Below, in pieces: positions 8,636 through 17,309 of a stretch of 64,000 nucleotides of DNA (position 1 is the stretch's first letter; each line of letters begins with the position of its first letter). The stretch comes from Cupriavidus gilardii (GTDB lineage Bacteria; Pseudomonadota; Gammaproteobacteria; Burkholderiales; Burkholderiaceae), in NCBI RefSeq assembly GCF_008801915.1, contig NZ_VZOV01000014.1:62001-126000 (forward strand). Reading direction: 5' to 3'. The position numbers and the translations under genes were made by a program. Under the pieces are notes generated by a model. The model was not told where the DNA came from and did not search any database. It saw only the letters and a program-made list of their open reading frames with translations.

Positions 8636-9526
8636 CTACCGCCCTTCGCCGACGCGGGCGCACAGCACGCGCAAGCCGCCGCCCGCGGTCTGCAGACCGT
8701 CCTTTCGGCGAGGGAAGTAGCGCGCGTTCAGCGCCGGTGCGTCCAGATCCGTCACACTGCCAAAGCCCATCGCAGTCAGCCGCTGCACCAGTTGCTCCGG
8801 CACGAATGCCGACAGCCAGGGCTCGCCCAGCGCGGCCACCTGCTCGGCCATGTGCGCGGCCATCACGCGTTCGAACGACGGCAGCACGCCGGCGTCGACG
8901 CGATAGTCGAACACGATGCGCGTGCCCGGCGGCAGGCTGGCGACATGGCGCAGCGTGGCTTCGATGGCGGAGTCGGTCAGATACGGCGTCACGCCCAGCC
9001 ACACGAAGCAGGCGGGTCGGTCACCGCGAAAGCCGGCCTCTTCCAGCACGCCTTGCAGCGAGGCATGCTGAAGGTCGGCGGACACGGACTTCGCCCAGTC
9101 CGGCAGGCTGAGTGCAGCTTGCCGCATCAAGTCCTGCTTCCACGCCTGCGTCGCGGGATGGTCTACCTCGAAGACCCGCATGCCGTCGTCCGTGGCGGGC
9201 ACGCGCCACGCCAGCGTGTCGAGGCCCGCGCCGAGCACCACGCATTGGCGCACACCGGCACGCGATGCCTCGGCCAGTTCGGCATCGGCCACCATCGCGC
9301 GCGCCACCACGGCCGCCCGCATCGGGCGCGCCATTGGATCGTTATAGCGATAGGGATCGTCGCGGACGGCGCGTTCGAGTTCGGGGCCGAGGATCGGCAA
9401 GGCGACCGGATCGGGCAGCACGATCGGCTCGTCGAGCAACTGGTGAACGGCGCGCGCGATGGCCATCATCAGGGCGGTCGTGCTGGGCCGGCCCTGAGCC
9501 AGCGCGGTCGTTTCGGTTTGGGACAT
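8636..9526 (-). CDS. Class I SAM-dependent methyltransferase (LCMT/TIGR00027-like)
   Basis: The 296-residue product shows the SAM-binding motif CVVLGAGLDTLAWR, an acidic strand end VFEVDHPATQAWK, and FVWLGVTPYLT, all typical of the leucine carboxyl methyltransferase-like family, which in bacteria methylates small molecules. AGGAG lies six bases before the ATG. It sits downstream of a TipA-like MerR regulator, and its promoter overlaps a 22-bp palindrome with an over-long spacer, so it is probably the activated target of that regulator. The substrate is unknown. Confidence 0.88.
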   Translation of the reverse strand: MSQTETTALAQGRPSTTALMMAIARAVHQLLDEPIVLPDPVALPILGPELERAVRDDPYRYNDPMARPMRAAVVARAMVADAELAEASRAGVRQCVVLGAGLDTLAWRVPATDDGMRVFEVDHPATQAWKQDLMRQAALSLPDWAKSVSADLQHASLQGVLEEAGFRGDRPACFVWLGVTPYLTDSAIEATLRHVASLPPGTRIVFDYRVDAGVLPSFERVMAAHMAEQVAALGEPWLSAFVPEQLVQRLTAMGFGSVTDLDAPALNARYFPRRKDGLQTAGGGLRVLCARVGEGR

Positions 9527-9553
9527 GATCGGCTCCTGCTGCGAAAGCCGGGC

Positions 9554-9585
9554 AGCATAGACCCTGACGTGCACGTCAGGGTCAA
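9554..9585 (-). promoter_or_regulatory. MerR-type promoter/operator of the methyltransferase gene
   Basis: On the minus strand a -35 TTGACC (9585-9580) is followed by a 19-20 nt spacer and a -10 TATGCT (9559-9554). The spacer carries a perfect 22-bp palindrome (9561-9582; half-site ACCCTGACGTG). An over-long spacer filled by a dyad is the hallmark of MerR-family activation, and the ACCCTGACGT half-site resembles those of TipA-type regulators. The start codon lies 28 nt downstream. Confidence 0.8.
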
Positions 9586-9672
9586 CCCCCGCACACGTGG
9601 CGGGTGCCGTCATGTCATGGCTTGAACTGCTTCTCAGCGCCGATTGTCAGCGCCAATTTTCAGCGCCGCCCG

Positions 9673-10689
9673 TCAGCGCCGCCGCCCCGCCTCGCCGGCG
9701 TGCGCGCGCACCGCCTCGACAAACTCCCGCACCTCGGCATCGACCATATGCCCGATCTGCAGCAGCGGCTCGTCGCGATAGGCCTTCAGCAGCTTTTCGC
9801 GTAGCCCCGCCTCGTGTCCAACCATGCGATCGACCAGCGCGTCCCAATCGTGCAGCAACGTGCGGCTCGCGGCCGCCGAAGGATCGGTGCCGGCCGCGAT
9901 CAGCGCGCGGGCCCGCTGCGCCAGGGCCTGCCATTCGGGTTCCAGGCGCTTGTCGAGCCGCGCCAGTTCGTCCGGCGACAGATGCCGTAGCCACGCCGCC
10001 ATCCGCAGTGCGACGGCCGACTCCATATAAGCGACCATCGCGGCGTCGATGCCGCCAAAGCCCTGTTGCGCGGCCTGCTTGATCATTTCGCCCCAACGGA
10101 CGGCCCGCTCCATATCGCCCTGCATCCATCGCATGGCCAGGTGCATCCACCGTGCGGCCAGCGCCTGCGTGCCGATCGCGTCCGCGGGCCACTGCCTTGC
10201 CATCGCCCCGCGGATCTCGGCGAGCAACGGCTGCCATTCCGCCTCGGTGGCGACCCACTCGCGAAAGATCGTTGCGAGTTCGGCGTCGCTGAAATACTCC
10301 CGATAGGCACGCATCTCGCGCAGGGCCGCCAGCCAGTGTTCGAGCTCGGGCTCGCCGCCCGCGGCCAGCACGGTCTGCAGCAGGACCAGACGTCCGCGCA
10401 GTTCTGTCGCCCGCGCGATCTCGCGATCGAGCGCTTCGATCTGCTGCGTGACGATGCGATGACGCGGCGGGCCGTCGCCGGCCAGCAACGCGCCGATCGC
10501 GGCCAGCGACAGGCCTGACTGCCGCAACACCTGGATTGCGTGCAAGCGGGCCACGTCGTCGCGGTTGTAGAGACGATAGCCCGCCGCGGAGCGGCCCGAC
10601 GGCTTGAGCAGCCCGATGCGGTCGTAGTGATGCAGGGCGCGGACGGTCAGGCCGGTTTGCTTGGCGAGCGTGCCGACTTTCAGAAGCAT
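9673..10689 (-). CDS. MerR-family regulator, TipA-like
   Basis: The 338-residue protein has a MerR winged-helix domain at residues 1-70 (VGTLAKQTGLTVRALHHYDRIGLLKPSGRSAAGYRLYN), a coiled-coil dimerisation helix to about residue 120, and a long alpha-helical C-terminal region of the TipAS/antibiotic-sensing type. Such proteins activate promoters with over-long spacers on binding a ligand. The gene lies 146 bp upstream of a methyltransferase whose promoter carries a matching palindrome, so a regulator-target pair is likely. Confidence 0.88.
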   Translation of the reverse strand: MLLKVGTLAKQTGLTVRALHHYDRIGLLKPSGRSAAGYRLYNRDDVARLHAIQVLRQSGLSLAAIGALLAGDGPPRHRIVTQQIEALDREIARATELRGRLVLLQTVLAAGGEPELEHWLAALREMRAYREYFSDAELATIFREWVATEAEWQPLLAEIRGAMARQWPADAIGTQALAARWMHLAMRWMQGDMERAVRWGEMIKQAAQQGFGGIDAAMVAYMESAVALRMAAWLRHLSPDELARLDKRLEPEWQALAQRARALIAAGTDPSAAASRTLLHDWDALVDRMVGHEAGLREKLLKAYRDEPLLQIGHMVDAEVREFVEAVRAHAGEAGRRR

Positions 10690-10754
10690 GGGGAAAGCAA
10701 GCGGAAGGTGAATCGACAAACGACATGGACACGGCCCCGTGGCCGCGACGGGCG

Positions 10755-11786
10755 TCATTGTCGCTTAGTCGCGCTTTGCCTCGCGCCGGTGGCCTTCTTG
10801 GCGACAGGCCTCTTTGCAGCAGTGGTTTTCTTCGCCGCGATGGTCTTCTGCACGGCGGCCGTCCTCTTCGCAGTGGTCACCTTCTTCGCAGCGCTCACCT
10901 TCTTTGCAGCGCTCACCTTCTTTGCAGCGGTCACCTTCTTCGCAGCCGGTGCGCCGCCCGGCGATTTCGTCGCCGTCTTCGCTGATACCCTGCGCCCGCC
11001 CGCGGCGCCGCCAACGTCCAGCGTGATCCAGGCCGGCGCATGATCGCTCGCCTGGGGCGCGCCACGGACCCAGCGATCGACGCCTGCCGCGCGCAGCGCC
11101 GGCGCCAGCGTCGCATTCAACAGCAGATGGTCGATGCGCAGACCCGAATTGGTCTGCCAGTGCTGCCGAAAATAGTCCCAGAACGTGTAGATCCGTTCGT
11201 CCGGATATTTTGCGCGCAAGGCATCGACCCATCCCTGCTCGAGCAGGCGCCGATAGCAGGCGCGGCTTTCGGGCTGCAGCAACGCGTCCTTGAGCCAGGA
11301 GCGCGGGTTATAGATGTCCTCGTCGGTCGGCACCACGTTGTAGTCGCCGGCCAGCACGACCGGATGGCCGCTGTCGTAGAGCGTGGCCGCATACCTCAGC
11401 AGCCGTTCGAACCAGGCCAGCTTGTACTCGAATTTCGGTCCCGGCTGCGGGTTGCCGTTGGGCAGATACAGACAGCCGACCAGCACGCCATGCACCGCCG
11501 CCTCGATGTAGCGGCTCTGCTTGTCGCTGTCGTCGCCGGGCAGCCCACGCCGGCTTTCGATCGGATCGGTCCCGCGCGACAGGATCGCGACGCCGTTCCA
11601 CGATTTCTCGCCGTGCCAGATTGCGCCATATCCGGCGGCATGAATGGCATCGACCGGAAAACCGGCATCGGCGGTCTTCAATTCCTGCAGGCAGACGACG
11701 TCCGGCGCCTCGCGCTGCAGCCATTCCAGCAATGCCGGCAGGCGGGCGCGAATGCCATTGATATTGAACGTGGCGATTTTCAGCAT
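10755..11786 (-). CDS. xthA: Exodeoxyribonuclease III with a histone-like Lys/Ala repeat tail
   Basis: The first about 258 residues form an ExoIII/AP endonuclease: FNINGIRARL, LQELKTAD (metal glutamate), GDYNVVPTDEDIYN, LRIDHLLLN and the terminal SDHAPAWI catalytic histidine. These enzymes cut AP sites and degrade 3' ends in base-excision repair. After the domain, about 80 residues consist of AAKKV(T/S)-type repeats like histone H1 or Burkholderiales HU/PhaF tails. The enzyme is normally about 260 residues, so the tail is an addition; it would bind DNA non-specifically. It is divergent from the tRNA-Val gene. Confidence 0.9.
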   Translation of the reverse strand: MLKIATFNINGIRARLPALLEWLQREAPDVVCLQELKTADAGFPVDAIHAAGYGAIWHGEKSWNGVAILSRGTDPIESRRGLPGDDSDKQSRYIEAAVHGVLVGCLYLPNGNPQPGPKFEYKLAWFERLLRYAATLYDSGHPVVLAGDYNVVPTDEDIYNPRSWLKDALLQPESRACYRRLLEQGWVDALRAKYPDERIYTFWDYFRQHWQTNSGLRIDHLLLNATLAPALRAAGVDRWVRGAPQASDHAPAWITLDVGGAAGGRRVSAKTATKSPGGAPAAKKVTAAKKVSAAKKVSAAKKVTTAKRTAAVQKTIAAKKTTAAKRPVAKKATGARQSATKRQ

Positions 11787-11902
11787 GGCGATGGGCGAAT
11801 TGGCTTGCCGATGCTCCCTTTTTAGGAGAGCCGCGCTGCCCGGGCAATCGGGCGGCGTCCCACAGCGGAAAACGCCGCGCCGCCATTTTTTTCCAGACGG
11901 GC

Positions 11903-11931
11903 TTGTGCGTACGCAAAAGCTTCTCTATAAT
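11903..11931 (+). promoter_or_regulatory. Sigma-70 promoter of tRNA-Val
   Basis: A consensus -10 TATAAT (11926-11931) is preceded by TTGTGC (11903-11908) with a 17-nt spacer. It lies 13 nt before the mature tRNA 5' end. Confidence 0.7.
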
Positions 11932-11944
11932 CCGCGCCTTCCAC

Positions 11945-12021
11945 AGGCTCGTAGCTCAGCTGGTTAGAGCACCACCTTGACATGGTGGGGGTCGTTGGTT
12001 CGAGTCCAATCGAGCCTACCA
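11945..12021 (+). tRNA. tRNA-Val (GAC anticodon)
   Basis: The 77-nt gene folds as a full cloverleaf: a 7-bp acceptor stem (AGGCTCG/CGAGCCT), a D arm with TAGCTCAGCTGG, an anticodon stem CCACC/GGTGG around loop TTGACAT giving anticodon GAC, a T arm with GGTTCGAGTCC, and an encoded 3' CCA. It is a single tRNA gene with its own promoter. Confidence 0.95.
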
Positions 12022-12410
12022 ACGCAAATCGACGACGGCGCCGGAGGCATAGCCATCCGGCGCCGGCGGCGACCTTGCCCACCGCGATCGCGTTCCGCAT
12101 CCCGGTTTTCCAATCAGCCGTTTCCGTTCCCTTCACCCGTTGCCGTAACGCTTGGCATCACGCCGGCTGCATGACGCCATTGCGCCACGTGCATTGGCGA
12201 CGTCGTTTACCGTTTCGCTGGCCTTTCCGAATTACACGCCGCTGTAAGTTCGCATTTGCGCGGACCTGTCGATCCCGCTCGCCATGCGATGGACGCGGCC
12301 TGCCCGGCCCTCCTCGCGCGCGCTGGGACTGGCACAGCTGATGCTCCGCGCTTTAAGCGCGTCCCCGCCGCCGGGCGGGGCGTGAAGCCATTGTTCCCAA
12401 GGAGGCGCAA
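12022..12410. other. Intergenic region after tRNA-Val
   Basis: No coding region is supported here. A hairpin with 9-bp arms (GGCGCCGGA and complement, 12037-12064, 10-nt loop) follows the tRNA and may end its transcript, although no T-tract follows. The remainder is GC-rich with no recognisable promoter motif. No integrase or second copy of the tRNA 3' end was seen. Confidence 0.5.
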
Positions 12411-12935
12411 ATGAACGACGGAATGCACGAGGAGCGGCGGGAAGGCACGCAGCGCGACATGCACGGCAACAGGCCGGGTCTGCTGCCGTTTGCCGTCGCG
12501 GCGGCGGTTGGCGCGGCGATCATGTACCTGTTCGATCCGCAGTCGGGTCGCCGGCGCCGCGCAGAGCTGCGCGACAAGGCCGAAGCAAGCCGCCACGACA
12601 TGCAGGATCTGGCGGAGAAGCAGGCCAAACGGATCACCGACCGGATGCAGGGCATCGCGGCGAAGGTACGCAGCGCGACCGGCCTGGGGAAACACGCGGC
12701 CGATGACGACACCATTGCCGAGCGGGTTCGCGCGGAAATGGGCCGCCTGGTCGGCCATCCCGGCGCCATCGACGTCGCGGTAGTCGGCGGACGCGTATGG
12801 TTGAGCGGGCACATCCTGTCGTCCGAGCACGAGGCACTGCTGGCCGCGGTACGCGGGGTGGCCGGGGTGCAGGACATCGACGATCGGCTGACCGTGCACG
12901 ACGAAGCCGGCAACGTGCCGGAGCTGCAGAGTTAG
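12411..12935 (+). CDS. BON-domain membrane-associated protein
   Basis: The 174-residue protein starts at an ATG preceded by a full AAGGAGG. A short hydrophobic segment (about residues 24-40) ends in FDPQSGRRRRAELRDKA, a stop-transfer pattern typical of this group. A helical linker follows, and a BON domain fills residues about 100-165 (DTIAERVRAEMGRLV, VAVVGGRVWLSGHILSSEH). BON domains bind phospholipid or act in envelope stress proteins. The function here is unknown; an envelope-associated role is inferred. Confidence 0.8.
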   Translation: MNDGMHEERREGTQRDMHGNRPGLLPFAVAAAVGAAIMYLFDPQSGRRRRAELRDKAEASRHDMQDLAEKQAKRITDRMQGIAAKVRSATGLGKHAADDDTIAERVRAEMGRLVGHPGAIDVAVVGGRVWLSGHILSSEHEALLAAVRGVAGVQDIDDRLTVHDEAGNVPELQS

Positions 12936-12951
12936 CGGTATCGCAGAAGCT

Positions 12952-12983
12952 CCTGTCGTCCCCGCGCTCGCGAGGGCGACAGG
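12952..12983. terminator. Hairpin between convergent BON and Bug genes
   Basis: Outer arms CCTGTCG/CGACAGG enclose a GC-rich inner stem between two convergent genes. There is no long T-tract. The location suggests a shared terminator. Confidence 0.4.
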
Positions 12984-13022
12984 CTGCGTCGAGCCTGCTG
13001 GCTCAACGCCACAGGCTTTCGA

Positions 13023-13994
13023 TCACGAGTTCTGAATACCTCGCCGCTTGATGAACTCGCCCCAGACCTTGGCATCCGTGACGGCGCGCTGCTTGATCGC
13101 ATCGGCCGAACCGGCCAGCGGCTCCAGATAGAGCGAGGCGAGCTTGCTCTTGACCTGCGGATCGGACAGGAAGGCCTGCACCGAAGCGTTCAGGCGAGCC
13201 ACGACCTTGGCGTCCATATTGGCCGGCCCGAGCAACGCATACCATCCCGGCATCACCGGCACGTCCAGGCCCGCTTCCTTGACGGTCGGCACATTGGGCA
13301 ACTCCTTCGCACGCTTCTGCCCGACGATCGCCACCGGCACCACGTTGCCACCGGTGATCTGCGGCAGCGCCGAACCGACCACGCTGACCATCGCGTCGAC
13401 TTCGCCGGCGATCACGCCGGTCAGCGCCGGACCCGAGCCCTTGTAGGCGGCATGCGTCAGCTTGATGCCCGCCTTGTCGGCCAGCATCTCCATCGCCAGA
13501 TGCGTGGAATTGCCGACCCCGGCGCTGCCGAACGTCAGTCCACCGGGCTTGCTCTTCGCCTTCTCGATGAACTGTGCGATCGACGTGATTCCGCTGGCCT
13601 TGCTGGTCACCAGCACGAACGGCGTATCGACCACCGGCGCAATGAAGGTGAAGTCCTTCTGCGGATCGTAGGGCAGCGACTTGTACAGATGCTGATTGAA
13701 GCTGACCTGCGACACACCGGTCAGCAGCAGCGTATAGCCGTCCGCCGGCTGCTTGGCCACGAACGACGTACCGATGATGCCGTTGGCGCCGGCGCGATTG
13801 TCGACCACCACGGACTGGCCCAGCTCCTGGCCAAGCTTGTCGCCCAGCATCCGCGCCACCACATCGCCGCCCGAGCCTGCCGACTGCGGCACGATCAGAC
13901 GGACCGGACGGTTGGGATAGGCGTCCTGCGCCACGGCGGCACCAGACAGCGTCATCAGGGCCGCCATCGTGGCGCCCATCAAGGAACGGTACAT
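13023..13994 (-). CDS. Bug/TctC-family periplasmic receptor
   Basis: The 323-residue protein has a signal peptide cleaved near GAAVAQDAYPNRP, then Bug motifs RPVRLIVPQSAGSGGDVVARML, VVDNRAGANG, GYTLLLTGV, LTFGSAGVGNSTHLAMEM and THAAYKGSGPALTGVIAGEVD. GGGGAG lies eight bases before the start. It is divergent from a CocE/NonD hydrolase gene across a 388-bp region that contains two LysR-type boxes, so receptor and hydrolase may act on the same ester or amide. No cognate membrane transporter is nearby. Confidence 0.9.
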   Translation of the reverse strand: MYRSLMGATMAALMTLSGAAVAQDAYPNRPVRLIVPQSAGSGGDVVARMLGDKLGQELGQSVVVDNRAGANGIIGTSFVAKQPADGYTLLLTGVSQVSFNQHLYKSLPYDPQKDFTFIAPVVDTPFVLVTSKASGITSIAQFIEKAKSKPGGLTFGSAGVGNSTHLAMEMLADKAGIKLTHAAYKGSGPALTGVIAGEVDAMVSVVGSALPQITGGNVVPVAIVGQKRAKELPNVPTVKEAGLDVPVMPGWYALLGPANMDAKVVARLNASVQAFLSDPQVKSKLASLYLEPLAGSADAIKQRAVTDAKVWGEFIKRRGIQNS

Positions 13995-14127
13995 CTGCAG
14001 TTCTCCCCAGTCATGCGAATTGAAATGGCTTCGATGGCGGCGTTCACGACGGCGCGCCTCGATCCGGCTCGTAGAGCGATGGTAAGAATTCGCGTGGGTG
14101 CGAACCAATACGGAATCTCGATGCCGG

Positions 14128-14144
14128 CATAGGGCCAGCCTATG
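14128..14144. promoter_or_regulatory. LysR-type box 1 (ATAG-N7-CTAT)
   Basis: A dyad CATAG-N7-CTATG fits the T-N11-A architecture of LysR-type regulator sites. It lies in the divergent Bug/CocE intergenic region (13995-14382), 134 bp from the Bug start. An identical-format site is at 14284-14300. Apart from these two sites the region shows nothing else recognisable. Confidence 0.55.
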
Positions 14145-14283
14145 GCGGATTGCCAGCTGCCCTGCCCGGGGGCACGGCGAATCGCCACGGTGCACGTCGT
14201 GTGTTTTTTGGCAGGCGTTCGCCCTGTCATGGGGCATCCCGACCCGGCGGCCGGACGAGCAGGCGTGCCGCGGCGCAGCATGC

Positions 14284-14300
14284 CATAGCCCAGCCCTATG
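14284..14300. promoter_or_regulatory. LysR-type box 2 (ATAG-N7-CTAT)
   Basis: This second CATAG-N7-CTATG dyad sits 156 bp from the first and 83 bp before the CocE-type hydrolase ATG. The pair probably binds the LysR regulator encoded just downstream of the hydrolase at 16354; that link is by proximity. Confidence 0.55.
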
Positions 14301-14382
14301 TCCCCATCGACATTTCGTCTTTCCGAGGCCCGGGGGCCGCTGCTTACCATTGCCGCAAACCACTGACTTCAACGCAAGATTC

Positions 14383-16218
14383 ATGTCCGATATCGATCTC
14401 CGCGGCAATGCCTGGAAAACGCCGGCCAGCGCTTATCTCGAAACGCGCCCTTCGCGCTATGCCATCCCGGATAGCCCGCTGTCCTGCCATGTGACGATGC
14501 GCGACGGATGCCGGCTTGCCGTCGATGTCTTCGTGCCGCAGCCGCTGGAGGCCGAAGATTCGCCGGCCAGCTATCCCACCATCGTTGTCTTCACGCCGTA
14601 TTTCCGCCGTTTCCGGCTGCGCGAGCCCGGCGCCGAGCCGAGCCCCAACACCGCCAAGTACCGCGATGCCTTCGTGCCCAAAGGCTACGCGGTGGTGGTG
14701 GTCGACGTCCGCGGCACCGGTGCAAGCTTCGGCACGCGCGATGCGCTGCGCTCGCCGACAGAGCGCGACGACTATTTCGAGATCGCGGACTGGATCGTGG
14801 CGCAGCCCTGGTCCAACGGCCGCATCGGTTCGACCGGCATCTCGTACCTCGGTGCGGCCGCCTGCTTCCTGGCCAGCACGGGCCATCCCGCGGTCAAGGC
14901 GATCGCGCCGCTGTTCGCGGTCTCCGATATCTACAGCGAGCAGCTGTACCCGGGCGGCTTGCTGTCCAAGGTCTGGGTACAGGCCTATGACGAACTGATG
15001 GTCGCGCTCGACCAGGACGACCGCGCGCTGCTGGCCCGCTATCCCTACTTCAACGATCCACGCTTCGATGGCCCCGAACGCGTCGACGCGGACACCGACG
15101 GCAGCCTGGTGCAGGCGGCCATCGAGCAGCATCGCAACAACTTCGCGCTGGCCGATCTGGCGCCGGAGTTCGCCTTCCGCGATGGCGCCACGCAGCACGA
15201 TCCGGCGCTCGATTCGGGCAGCTGCAGTCCTTACCGCTATCTCGAGGGCATTGCGCAGGATGTCGCGGTGTATTCGGTCTCGGGCTGGTACGACGGCGGC
15301 GGCTATGCGAATGGCGCGATCACGCGCTTCCTGTCGCTGCCCAATCACGACAGCCGGCTGCTGTTGGGCCCGTGGGACCACGGTGCGCGCACCAACATCT
15401 CGCCGTGGCGCAGCCACGCCGCGTCGGACTTCCCGATGCTGGCCGAGGTATTGCGCTTCTTCGATCATCATCTGATGCAATTGCCCACCGGGCTCGAGCA
15501 GGAAGCACGCGTCCACTACTACAGCGTGCACGACGAGCAATGGCATGCAGCGCCGACGTGGCCGCCGGCCGAGCGCGCGCAGCGGCTTTACTTGACCGCC
15601 GATGCCGAAAGCCTGTCGCCCGCGTGTCCCGCCACGGAATCGGACCGGGACACGATGGCCAGCTTCAATTGGTCAACCGGCCGTCAAACCCGCTATGAGC
15701 GGCTTGGCGCGGCCAATATCGAGGACTACTACCCCGACTGGAGCGAACGGCAGCGGGATCTGCTGTCCTTCGACGGCGCGGTACTGACGGCGCCGCTGTC
15801 GATCGCCGGCCATGTCGTACTGAACATCGGCCTCGCGGGCTCGCAGCCCGATGCCGCGCTGCATGTGTTCCTGTCCGAGGTCGAGGCGTCCGGCGAAGTG
15901 CGCTACATCACCGAAGGCATGCTGCGCGCGCTGCATCGCAAGACCGCGCCGTGCCCGCCGGAATACCGCACGACCTGGCCCTACCGCACGTTCGCAAAGG
16001 CCGACGCGGCGCGTCTGGTACCGGGGCAGACCGAGCGCCTGCACTTCGCGATGCTGCCCGTCGCCTGGACCCTTGCTGCCGGCAGCCGGCTGCGCCTGTC
16101 GATCGCCGGCGCGGACCGCGGGCATTTTCCGCAGGTGCCGTACGGCCGTCCCCCGCGGTTGTCGATCCGGCTCGGCGGCGAACTGGCGTCGTATCTCGAC
16201 CTGCCGATTCGCGGCTAG
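14383..16218 (+). CDS. CocE/NonD-family serine hydrolase (X-Pro dipeptidyl-peptidase-like)
   Basis: The 611-residue protein has the S15/CocE alpha/beta hydrolase core (about residues 30-330) with nucleophile motif GSTGISYLGAAA, the VDVRGTGASFGT signature, SGWYDGGGY before the acid, and PWDHGAR for the histidine. A C-terminal jelly-roll domain (from about residue 410, with LTAPLSIAGHVVLNI) completes the family layout. These enzymes cleave esters or acyl peptides such as cocaine or cephalosporin esters; the true substrate is unknown. No signal peptide is evident. A LysR gene follows on the same strand. Confidence 0.9.
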   Translation: MSDIDLRGNAWKTPASAYLETRPSRYAIPDSPLSCHVTMRDGCRLAVDVFVPQPLEAEDSPASYPTIVVFTPYFRRFRLREPGAEPSPNTAKYRDAFVPKGYAVVVVDVRGTGASFGTRDALRSPTERDDYFEIADWIVAQPWSNGRIGSTGISYLGAAACFLASTGHPAVKAIAPLFAVSDIYSEQLYPGGLLSKVWVQAYDELMVALDQDDRALLARYPYFNDPRFDGPERVDADTDGSLVQAAIEQHRNNFALADLAPEFAFRDGATQHDPALDSGSCSPYRYLEGIAQDVAVYSVSGWYDGGGYANGAITRFLSLPNHDSRLLLGPWDHGARTNISPWRSHAASDFPMLAEVLRFFDHHLMQLPTGLEQEARVHYYSVHDEQWHAAPTWPPAERAQRLYLTADAESLSPACPATESDRDTMASFNWSTGRQTRYERLGAANIEDYYPDWSERQRDLLSFDGAVLTAPLSIAGHVVLNIGLAGSQPDAALHVFLSEVEASGEVRYITEGMLRALHRKTAPCPPEYRTTWPYRTFAKADAARLVPGQTERLHFAMLPVAWTLAAGSRLRLSIAGADRGHFPQVPYGRPPRLSIRLGGELASYLDLPIRG

Positions 16219-16353
16219 TCCTGCGGTAGGTCCCCACTGTCGGAACAGGCAGCGGGACGCCGGCGGATGCTACATTGCCGGCGTGCCCCGCCATCGACTC
16301 GGCCGCATTCGCGACCGATTGGCGTGGGCCACCACGCTACCGCCTCGCCGAAT

Positions 16354-17289
16354 ATGGACTTGAAGCAGCTGCGCTATTTCGCGCGCATCGTCGAACTGGA
16401 GAGCATCACCGCCGCGGCCGATGCCCTCCATATCGCCCAGCCCTCGCTGAGCCAGCACGTCGCCAACCTCGAAGCCGAACTTGACGCCAGACTGCTGGTG
16501 CGCGGCCCCTCGGGCACAAGGCCCACCGACACCGGCCATATCCTGTACCGCCACGCCAAGATGGTGCTGCGGCAGATGGAAGAGGCGAAAGCCGCGGTGC
16601 AGCACGGCCGCGACGTGCCATGCGGACACGTCACTGTCGGCTTGCCGACCAGCACCTCGCGCGTGCTCGCGTTGCCGCTGCTGCGGCATGTGACCGAGCA
16701 CTTCCCCGATATCACGCTGGAAATCGTCGAAGGCTCCAGCGCCGATCTGGCGGAATCGTTGGCGCTGCAGAAGCTGGATCTCGCCGTCGCGATGGACGTG
16801 CAGCAGCGCCCCAACATGCAATCGACTCCGCTGCTCGACGAGCAGTTGATGCTGGTCGGCCGGCCGATTGCCGGGCATCCGCACGCCATCACGCTGGCGC
16901 AGGCCGCGGCGCTTCCGCTGCTGCTGCCGAGCTTTCCCAATTCGGTCCGCGTGCTGTGCGATCGCGCGCTGGTCAGTGCCGGCCTGCAATGCCGCCTGGT
17001 CGCGGAAACCAGCGCCGTATCGGTGCTGCTGTCCGCGGTGCGCGAAGGGCTGGGGTGGACCATCCTGCCGTGGTCGGCGCTGGCCGGCGACGAAGAGAGC
17101 CAGCTTGCCGCGATGTCTATCTCCGACGCAACGCTGGAGCGGCGCGTCAGCCTGTGCCTGTCGTCGTCGGCCAGCCTGAGCCTGGCGTGCCGCAGCGTCG
17201 AGGCCGCGCTGCAGGCCATCGTGTCGCAGATGGTGGAGAGCGGGCAGTGGAAGGGAGTCAGGCTGATCGGCGGCGCCTTGCCGGGCTAG
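16354..17289 (+). CDS. LysR-family transcriptional regulator
   Basis: The 311-residue protein has a standard N-terminal winged helix (MDLKQLRYFARIVELESIT, ALHIAQPSLSQHVANLE) and a periplasmic-binding-like effector domain from about residue 90. It resembles the Nac/CynR subgroup in length and motif. It lies 135 bp downstream of the CocE hydrolase on the same strand. Two ATAG-N7-CTAT boxes upstream of that hydrolase are good candidates for its sites. The effector is unknown. Confidence 0.9.
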   Translation: MDLKQLRYFARIVELESITAAADALHIAQPSLSQHVANLEAELDARLLVRGPSGTRPTDTGHILYRHAKMVLRQMEEAKAAVQHGRDVPCGHVTVGLPTSTSRVLALPLLRHVTEHFPDITLEIVEGSSADLAESLALQKLDLAVAMDVQQRPNMQSTPLLDEQLMLVGRPIAGHPHAITLAQAAALPLLLPSFPNSVRVLCDRALVSAGLQCRLVAETSAVSVLLSAVREGLGWTILPWSALAGDEESQLAAMSISDATLERRVSLCLSSSASLSLACRSVEAALQAIVSQMVESGQWKGVRLIGGALPG

Positions 17290-17309
17290 CCTTTTTCCCG
17301 ACAGTGGAT

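Noticed and set aside
10797-10960. Regular short DNA repeats resembling a CRISPR or minisatellite
   Set aside because: They encode the in-frame Lys/Ala repeats of the exonuclease III tail; there are no spacers or cas genes.
11945-12410. tRNA-Val as an integration site for a genomic island
   Set aside because: No integrase gene, no direct repeat of the tRNA 3' end and no compositional break were seen downstream.
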